DNA of 12,496 nt, taken from contig MDYQ01000407.1 of assembly GCA_003024175.1 (NCBI GenBank), positions 1-12,496 of the forward strand, given 5' to 3'. The translations under genes and the position numbers were made by a program. Below the pieces are notes generated by a model. That model was not told the origin of the DNA, searched no databases, and saw only the letters and a program-made list of their open reading frames with translations. Position 1 is the first letter of the stretch. The number at the start of each line of letters is the position of its first letter. Positions 6,730 to 12,496 of the stretch are shown here, one piece after another. The DNA is from Planoprotostelium fungivorum (lineage: Eukaryota > Evosea > Variosea > Cavosteliida > Cavosteliaceae).

Positions 6730-8132
6730 ATGATGTTGAAGAACACAACCACCCTATTCTCTCCTCGTTTGTCACGAGCTTACACAGCTGCTGCGAGGAA
6801 TGATAAGGCGAGACCTCTTAGGCCCGCAGCATCAGGTCACCTCTTTCCCGTTTTAGACTCTTGCTGACCACTTTTGAAGTGATCATGACGAGAGATAATA
6901 AGACTCCATCTTCAGCTTATAACTACGAGGTGAGAATCGGTCTCCGTATGATTCATCGTTGGATGATTGACGTTCGAATAGATAATGATGATTCAAAGAT
7001 CAAAGGGTTCTAATTTCTTCGCAGGCGCTTTCGCCTTCCCTGGTGACCCTCTCGTGTCACATTATGATCTGATGCATTTTTCACAGGAGGCGTTATAGAG
7101 GAAGCAGACTTCGATCCGAAATGGAAAGATATGCTTGGAGATTCTGCGAAAGACAGTGAGAATGTTCGCGTGTCTCTGGAGGAGAAAGGTGGGCCAAACG
7201 ATGCACAATCCCACGAAATCATCTCAAAAATCATAGAGTTGAACGAGCTCGGGTTTAGAATTGGAGCCACACGTGAAGTCTTTGAAGAGGTGGGTCAGAT
7301 GCATCATCATTCCATCGGCATTCCTTTTCATGATCTTCTTTGTGCGGATGAGTTATCCAGGTGAACATTCTTCTGGGACAGACAAAAGACAGAGCTGCCG
7401 TGACCAACGCTGGATCATCATGGCGTCCTCTGGTTCATGTGTGTCATCTGTTCTGTCTTCTTCATCTGATGGAGGGACAGAACGACGCGAAAGAGTATCA
7501 CAGAATGTGTACAGAGATGGCAGTGAGGCCTTTGGTGGAGAAGTTGGTTCCCTTCTCTCACTGGACAACACCTGTTTCAGAGGGGGGTTCCAGATATAAT
7601 ACTCTCTTCTATCTATTTCATGGAGGGGAAGGTGAGACACAACGATCACAATCTATAGATTGATATCATCATGTGATCTCATCGATCACCGATCGCATCA
7701 TGACAAATGATTGTTTCACGGATCGAACTGACAAAGACAAAAGAGGAATTTGGCACAGCAGGCCACGACAACGTTGAGACGATCAACATGAGATGGCTGT
7801 GCCCTCGCACCGCCCTCAACGCATTTGATGCTGGAGAGATCTTCTTACCACCACCCACTTGGGTCATGATCCACGAGATGTCTCAATACAAGTCCATCCA
7901 TGGTCTGATGGAGGTGAGGGACCAACTCATCATCATGATGATGATCGTGACGATGATGCAGAGCATGAAGGGAAAGAACTTTGGAAGTGGTATCTATGAG
8001 AACATGCCTGTGTTGATGAGAGGTGATCGTGTGGACGACAAGGTCAGGGAAGAAGTGGAGACCAAGTTTCACATCAACTCTTCAGATAGACAGATTGTCA
8101 GTGTGATTCTCTTCAGAGGTGTGAGAGAATGA
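6730..8132 (+). CDS. NUDT19-type Nudix hydrolase, probably mitochondrial, 8 exons
   Basis: Model: 6730-6835, 6880-6929, 6982-7042, 7087-7289, 7361-7399, 7481-7631, 7759-7913 and 7962-8132; 311 residues. Residues 1-35 (MMLKNTTTLFSPRLSRAYTA onward) are rich in R/K/S/T with no acid until residue 25, a typical mitochondrial presequence. The fold is seen in YEIMMIQRSKGSNFFAGAFA, FPGGVIEEADFDP (from 71) and, after a long insert as in NUDT19/NUDT8, GFRIGATREVFEE (128-140), which holds the metal-binding glutamates 136, 139 and 140. A later segment, KLVPFSHWTTPVSEGG then RYNTLFYLF, matches NUDT19's W-TP-RYDT-F segment; MRWLCP and FLPPPTWVMI follow. Related enzymes cleave CoA, acyl-CoA or dinucleotide diphosphates; the exact substrate is unknown. 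The usual Gly after REUXEEX is Asn142. Uncertain points: intron 7400-7480 has length 3n and no stop and could be exon; the intron from 7632 may end at 7743 instead of 7758; intron 6836-6879 has a GTCACC donor. Confidence 0.85.
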
Positions 8133-8528
8133 GAGGAGAAGATTGAAAGGCGTTGAAGGAGACAAGAGGCACAAGGATGGAGGCAATGAGATGAATCGAG
8201 TGGTTGTGACAACATCAAAAGAGGCAGGAGACAGGTGGAAGTATATGTACTGGAAGGGCAGTGAGAGTAAACTGTAGATTAAACAGTAGTGTCAATGATA
8301 TGAATTATGAAGAGCTAATTGATGTCTGATGGAGCTTTGTGTTGGCTTTTCTCAATCCAATGGAAGTGCCACATTAGACAATGGCATGAGTTCCCTAAGT
8401 GGATGGTGCAGAGATATACCCAATTAATGGACTCATCTCTTGGCGTGTGCACAACTGAGTTGTAAACGATGCACGATTTTTGAGCACCGCCAAGTTATCA
8501 CTAAGTGACGACGCTCTGTACATCCAAA
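8133..8528. other. Convergent intergenic region, no gene seen
   Basis: About 396 bp between the stops of the Nudix gene (+) and the F-box gene (-). It is A/G-rich at first (GGAGACAAGAGGCACAAGG), then balanced. There is no open frame of useful length, no exact AATAAA for either gene, and no tRNA-like fold. Short related words CCCTAAGTGG (8393-8402) and CACTAAGTGA occur within about 110 bp. It probably holds the two 3' UTRs. Confidence 0.6.
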
Positions 8529-10381
8529 TCAATCTATTCTATCACGCACTTCCCTTTGTCTCTTCATTTGCTCCACGCTGAGATACGACAAGCATCTGAG
8601 AGAGATCTTCCACTCTCGAACAAGTCTCTGCAACTCTCGATATGAGAATAACTCCCTCTTCACGTATCGAAACTCATCGTCCCAGCAGAAGTGATCGATC
8701 ACTCTTCCGTCCCTTTCCATGACCATGGCCATCTTCCAATGTCGATCGAATCGAACTCTCCTGTATCCACTTCCACCGATCAAGTTGATGTGACGAAGAG
8801 AAGGTGCGGTATTGTACCACCCTCTCGCCCAGACGATCCAAGAGGGAGCCCTCGAGGAGGGATCATCGAGCCGCAATTCATCATGTTCCCATAGATATGG
8901 CTGGTATTCATCATGTTCCCATAGATATGGCTGGTATTCATCATGTTCCCATAGATATGGCTGGTATTCATCATGGTCCCAGGTGTTCAGTTCTCGATTG
9001 TTTGTGACGGTGAGTTCTGTCAGTAGAGGCAAGTGTAAGACGAGGGAAGGGGCTGTGGGTGGGTGATAAGATCCCAAGATGAGCTCGCAAATGGTGGGAG
9101 GGAGGCGTTCGAGCCAAGAGTTATCGGCTTCTGAAGAGTATTGCATTGAATGGACGGATCGCAGTGGTCTCTGCCGTCCTGCTTGTCGTTCACAATCATC
9201 GATGGATAGGCTGATGATGTCACCTGTCGTGGGTAGAGGTTTCAGATAGTGGTGAATGTTGTCATTCAAGCATTGGAGAACTTCTAAATCGGGGAGGATG
9301 CATCTGTCGCGTTCGGTGAACCAGTGGGGATCATCATCAGTCAAGTCTTTCAGGGAGGTGATGGTTGGGTGACGTCTCAACGATGTGGACGGACTCCACT
9401 CAAAGGGAGGTGAGCCACGGATGCAGAAAGATTTGAGCTTGTGACATCTGATTCGTCGGTTCAAAAACATCTCTTGACGATCTTGTCATCACCTCGCGTA
9501 CGACATTTGTTGAATGAAGAGACCAGATCCAGTTGAAAAGTGCAAGGTCATGAGGTTCAAGCAGTCTCCCAGACGTGCGGCGAAATCTTCCGTGTTCGTG
9601 AAAGAATCTTCCGTGTTCGTGAAAGAATCTTCCGTGTCCATGAAAAAATCTTCTTCGCGGTAGGGGTTGTATTCTATGGATTTATCGATAAAGAGCTCGA
9701 ACGACTCCAAATTTGGAGTGATGAGAGGACACAGGGAGCTGCCATGATCAACGATGACCTCTCGATCGACTCACTCTAATAGATGCTCGGATGGAGTGTA
9801 TGCCCATTGGGACAGGATGTCAGGTGCATCAGGAAAGAAGGGATGTTCAATGCTGACTTTCAATTCTTCTATATGTCTGTCTTTCAACCAGCCGAATTCG
9901 AAGAAATCCAATTCTCTCAGATGCGATCGGAAGATGACACGGCGTAGATTGGGTAAGGGAAGCTTGCTGAACATCCAGTGGAAGAGTCCGGCGTCTTTCC
10001 ACCTCTCGTTTGTCACGCGGATGACGAGAGTGTGGGTGAGACGAGTATAGAAGGGATCGGTGTAGAGGATTGAGCGGGATGCGTTCGGTGGTGGAGGTAG
10101 TACGACAGTAGACATCATGCATTGCATGTAAATCGGACGGATGGCTCGGTACAGATCAGAGTTGCACATCATCTATACCGTGTCATCGATGGAGATGAAG
10201 ACCTTCCCACCAGATTGTATAGAGATTCGAGATCTCTCGAGGTATAAGCAGAATCCGAACCGTAATTGCTTTCTGGACTGAGTAGGTATGAGATGAGCGT
10301 CAACACTTCTGCTGGTAGTTGATCTAACAGTTTTGGTCTCTTCTCATCACAAACGAATACGAGATTGTGTCTCCTGCGCAT
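8529..10381 (-). CDS. F-box / leucine-rich-repeat-like protein, 4 exons
   Basis: Exons 10381-10211, 10172-9775, 9738-9493 and 9447-8529; introns of 38, 36 and 45 nt (GTGGGA..TATAG, GTGAGT..GGCAG, GTGATG..ATCAG). All phases fit, giving 577 residues. An F-box-like segment lies at residues about 17-85: KLLDQLPAEVLTLISYLL, then DLESLYNL and, after the first intron, CNSDLYRAIRPIYMQCMMS and TVVL. This matches the fungal pattern of L-P-E-hydrophobic helix followed by R-P-hydrophobic-Y. Downstream come irregular leucine-rich segments (LPLPNLRRVIF, CPLITPNLESFELF, CHKLKSFCIRG, LPDLEVLQCL, LPLLTELTV, APSLRHINLIG). Such proteins bind Skp1 through the F-box and recruit substrates to SCF ubiquitin ligases through the repeats; the target is unknown. 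Two tandem repeats expand it: DSFTNTE units (about residues 223-245) and EHDEYQPYLW units (428-462). The start is the first ATG in frame. Confidence 0.8.
8881..8970 (-). repeat. Three exact 30-bp tandem repeats in the F-box gene
   Basis: The unit at 8881-8910 is repeated exactly at 8911-8940 and 8941-8970, with a degenerate partial copy at 8971-8980 and a few matching bases before 8881. On the minus strand it encodes a decapeptide, EHDEYQPYLW. Exact identity over 90 bp implies recent duplication. The frame is kept. Confidence 0.95.
9584..9646 (-). repeat. Three 21-bp tandem repeats in the F-box gene
   Basis: AATCTTCCGTGTTCGTGAAAG at 9584-9604 and 9605-9625 are identical; the copy at 9626-9646 differs at three bases. 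On the minus strand they encode DSFTNTE heptapeptides (the last as DFFMDTE). They are acidic and Ser/Thr-rich, unlike the surrounding leucine-rich segments. Confidence 0.9.
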
Positions 10382-10599
10382 TGTTATCCGCGTGCAGATC
10401 TCTGACGAGATTCACCTGCTGTCACTTTCAGGCCTATCTATGTCTATCATTGATCTATCACTGAGGTATTGGTTCAGGTCTATCTATTCGGTTATTGATT
10501 ATCGGTGCTGTTGAGGGACTGCATGAGGCGGATTGTAAATCAATCTGACATCTTCAAAGAACTAGATTTATCAGCCCAGACGACAGCAACACCACGAAC
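10382..10599. promoter_or_regulatory. Divergent promoter with a 15-bp direct repeat
   Basis: This 218-bp gap lies between the start codons of the F-box gene (-) and the Q-rich gene (+). TTCAGGCCTATCTAT (10427-10441) recurs as TTCAGGTCTATCTAT (10473-10487), one mismatch, 46 bp apart, each followed within about 15 bp by ATTGAT. The pair could be a shared regulatory site. No TATA box is evident. Confidence 0.4.
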
Positions 10600-12306
10600 A
10601 TGAACTTCTTTTCGAAAGCAGAATCGTTCCTTCAGAACGTCGCCAGTAACAACAACAATAACTCGGCTGCTCAACAACATCAATACTCCGAACAACAACA
10701 ACAGGCACCTCAGCAGGGTGAAGCTGAGAGAGGATTTGCTCTGCCAAGCTTCTTACACGGCCCGATCGATAATTATGTTGACGGTATGTCTTCGATTGTC
10801 CATCTGGATGATAATGATGGTCAGGTTTCGCACCTGAGATCGAGCCCGTGATTGTGAGGGAGATCGGTTCGTTTCAGACAAAGACATTAGATTTCTTAGA
10901 GGGACACGTGCTCGAAACATTTCAGTCCATCATATCGGGTGACTTCAGTGTCTTCCAGAACCTCTCAAACGTTGGCGATGTCGGAACTGTGGTCAATCTC
11001 GCGGGTACATCTCCAAGCCTCTTTCCATCATACTCACACAAACAGGTCACTCTTCGGTTGGTAATTTCTTAGGCAACGTCTTCGGTCAACAGCAACCTCA
11101 GCAAGGTTATCCTCAGCCAGGCTACTCCCAAGGATATGGACAACAAGGTTATCCACAACAGCAGCAGAACTACGACCCTCAATACGGCCAGAGAGGTCTT
11201 CCCTTTCTTCCTCCCTCGGGCTACAATTCTGATCCAGTCGGCACCGCCAATCAAGAGAGGGGCATCTTCGATCAGGCGATGAATATGGTCACGCAGTACG
11301 CCAGCCAACAGGGTGAATCACGTCGACATCATGCGACCGATGGACGTGACATCGTCTCATACGAAACAGGACCCATCGGTAACATGGCTCAAGAATTGAA
11401 CCGCCTCCGATTGGACCCCGTCCAGAAAGCGAGAGAGGTGATGCTCGTGATGTGACCTCTAATGACATCGCATGGAGGTCATCCCTGATTTGAGGAGGGT
11501 GTTAGAGCAGATTTTGTCTAATTCTCATTCACCTCTCGCCAACGGAATGTGCAGAGCTGCTCTCACCTGCCTGAAGAGTCAATTGCACGGACAAGTCACC
11601 AGCCGTGACATCTCTTCCGGTTTCGGTGGTGTGGGGGATATGTTCTCTCAAGGCGGGTCATCTCACCTCGATCGTGATGGTGGATGATGCGATGGTGGAT
11701 GATGTTCAGGATGCGATGGATGATGACGTTCATGATCCGATGGACGATGTTGCTGATGAGATGCAGGACAAGAGAGAGGAATCATGGATCCTCTTAATGG
11801 ACTGTTGTCTAGGAAGTTGGGAGAGAGTCTGACCCTGGTGAGATCCCACACGCGAATCGAATTCCAGAGGATCTTGGGAGAGATCGAGAAGATGCTGTTC
11901 GATCACCTTCCCGCTCAATTCAAAGAGCCTCTGCTTCGAGTGAGAAATCACGATCCAATGTCATCATCATCGTCACCACCATCATCTCATCATCACGTCC
12001 ATCATGATGATGCTAAAGAGTTCAGGTCTTAGGTGCAGGATTCTTGGACCAAGGACAGAGAGGAATATTTGGAGAGATCGAACAGAAGATTCACCAGATC
12101 ATCGACAGAATACAAAAGGCACTGAGAGACAAACTCATGGAGATGATCAACGGAGGTCACAGAGCTTTGGAGAACAAGGCGTGGGCTCAGGTGACCATGA
12201 TGACGATGATGTCTTCACGTGCTGAACCATCGATCAGGTACAAGATGTGGTGGTGACAAGAGTCAGACGTATCGCACCAGGCGTGCAAGTACAACTTCAA
12301 GATTAA
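10600..12306 (+). CDS. Q/N-rich protein with prion-like segment and repeated QERGI motif, 7 exons
   Basis: Exons 10600-10783, 10825-11004, 11046-11437, 11478-11673, 11767-11939, 12026-12190 and 12238-12306; introns of 41, 41, 40, 93, 86 and 47 nt; phases agree, 452 residues. No family is recognised. Order: an amphipathic start (MNFFSKAESFLQNVAS); an N then Q run (residues about 17-40); a conserved-looking block (APEIEPVIVREIGSFQTKTL, then FLEGHVLETFQSIISGDFS); a G/Y/P/Q-rich low-complexity stretch (about 136-170, GYPQPGYSQGYGQQGY); then three helical blocks, each led by a QERGI-like motif. The C-terminus ends in hydrophobic/basic residues (VVVTRVRRIAPGVQVQLQD). There is no signal peptide or clear membrane span. 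It shares a divergent promoter with the F-box gene. The acceptor at 11477 is GAG, less usual here, and the 11674 donor was chosen because it alone restores the frame. A scaffold or condensate-forming role is only inference. Confidence 0.85.
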
Positions 12307-12496
12307 AGCGTAGAATAAACGTCCGAGATCGTTGCCTTGTGATGATGTCTGCTCGATCGGTCACGAAAGAGTGGAATGATTGATATTATAGAGGCTATCA
12401 GTATCACCTGCATATAGAAGGTGTCATCGCACCACATGAATGTGATGTGTTGAATTCGTGGGATTTCGGTCAATTTCACGTGTTTGTCCAACCGGT
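12303..12496 (-). CDS. Possible edge fragment of a minus-strand gene
   Basis: From the right edge the minus strand reads LDKHVKLTEIPRIQHITFMW followed by CDDTFYMQ, ending at a plausible donor (CAG/GTGATA, at about 12405). An acceptor GAGCAG near 12348 would continue as TSSQGNDLGRLFYALI and then run antisense into the 3' end of the Q-rich gene. Without splicing it stops at 12303. The amino-acid mix looks coding, but nothing is recognised and most of the gene would lie outside the window. Confidence 0.25.
   Translation of the reverse strand, partial: RLDKHVKLTEIPRIQHITFMWCDDTFYMQVILIASIISIIPLFRDRSSRHHHKATISDVYSTL
12314..12319 (+). terminator. AATAAA poly(A) signal for the Q-rich gene
   Basis: AATAAA begins 8 nt after the TAA stop at 12304-12306, in line with the short 3' ends of other genes in the window. 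Confidence 0.55.

Noticed and set aside
8881-8970. CRISPR-like direct repeats
   Set aside because: The units abut without spacers, stay in frame inside a eukaryotic F-box gene, and there are no cas genes.

Overview
The window looks like a compact, intron-rich eukaryotic nuclear genome with the standard code (TAA and TGA both close well-supported genes). Introns are very short (36-127 nt, most 36-60), start mainly with GTGA rather than GTAAGT, and end mostly in CAG or TAG. Genes are 90-400 bp apart, and AATAAA signals sit on or just after stop codons. An F-box/leucine-rich gene of fungal style and the small introns favour a fungus, perhaps a basidiomycete, but I cannot fix the lineage; a small protist remains possible. 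The exon models below are my own, built by joining reading frames across GT..AG boundaries with phase checks.

Layout. Left third, all minus strand: a PBDC1 homologue (128-673); a protein with a possible divergent homeodomain followed by a long ERREQ pentapeptide helix (764-2843); and an unrecognised acidic/basic nuclear-looking protein (2950 to about 4105, 5' end open). Next comes a divergent intergenic region of about 690 bp (4106-4796) holding a TATAAA, a cluster of hairpins and an AATAAA. Middle, plus strand: PIG-U, a GPI-transamidase subunit (4797-6522, nine exons), then a NUDT19-type Nudix hydrolase with a predicted mitochondrial presequence (6730-8132, eight exons). Right third: an F-box/LRR-like gene on minus (8529-10381) containing two in-frame tandem repeats, and divergently a Q/N-rich protein on plus (10600-12306, seven exons) with three copies of a QERGI(F/M) motif. 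The right edge may hold a fragment of another minus-strand gene.

The genes do not form an obvious pathway: PIG-U acts in ER GPI-anchor attachment, the Nudix enzyme probably in mitochondrial nucleotide or CoA metabolism, and the F-box protein in SCF ubiquitin ligation. I see no mobile element, CRISPR array, tRNA or rRNA. The most unusual material is the homeodomain-like/ER-helix protein, the unrecognised gene at 2950-4105, the triple-motif Q-rich protein, the stop-free 3n introns of the Nudix gene, and the (ATC)n/(GAT)n content of many introns.
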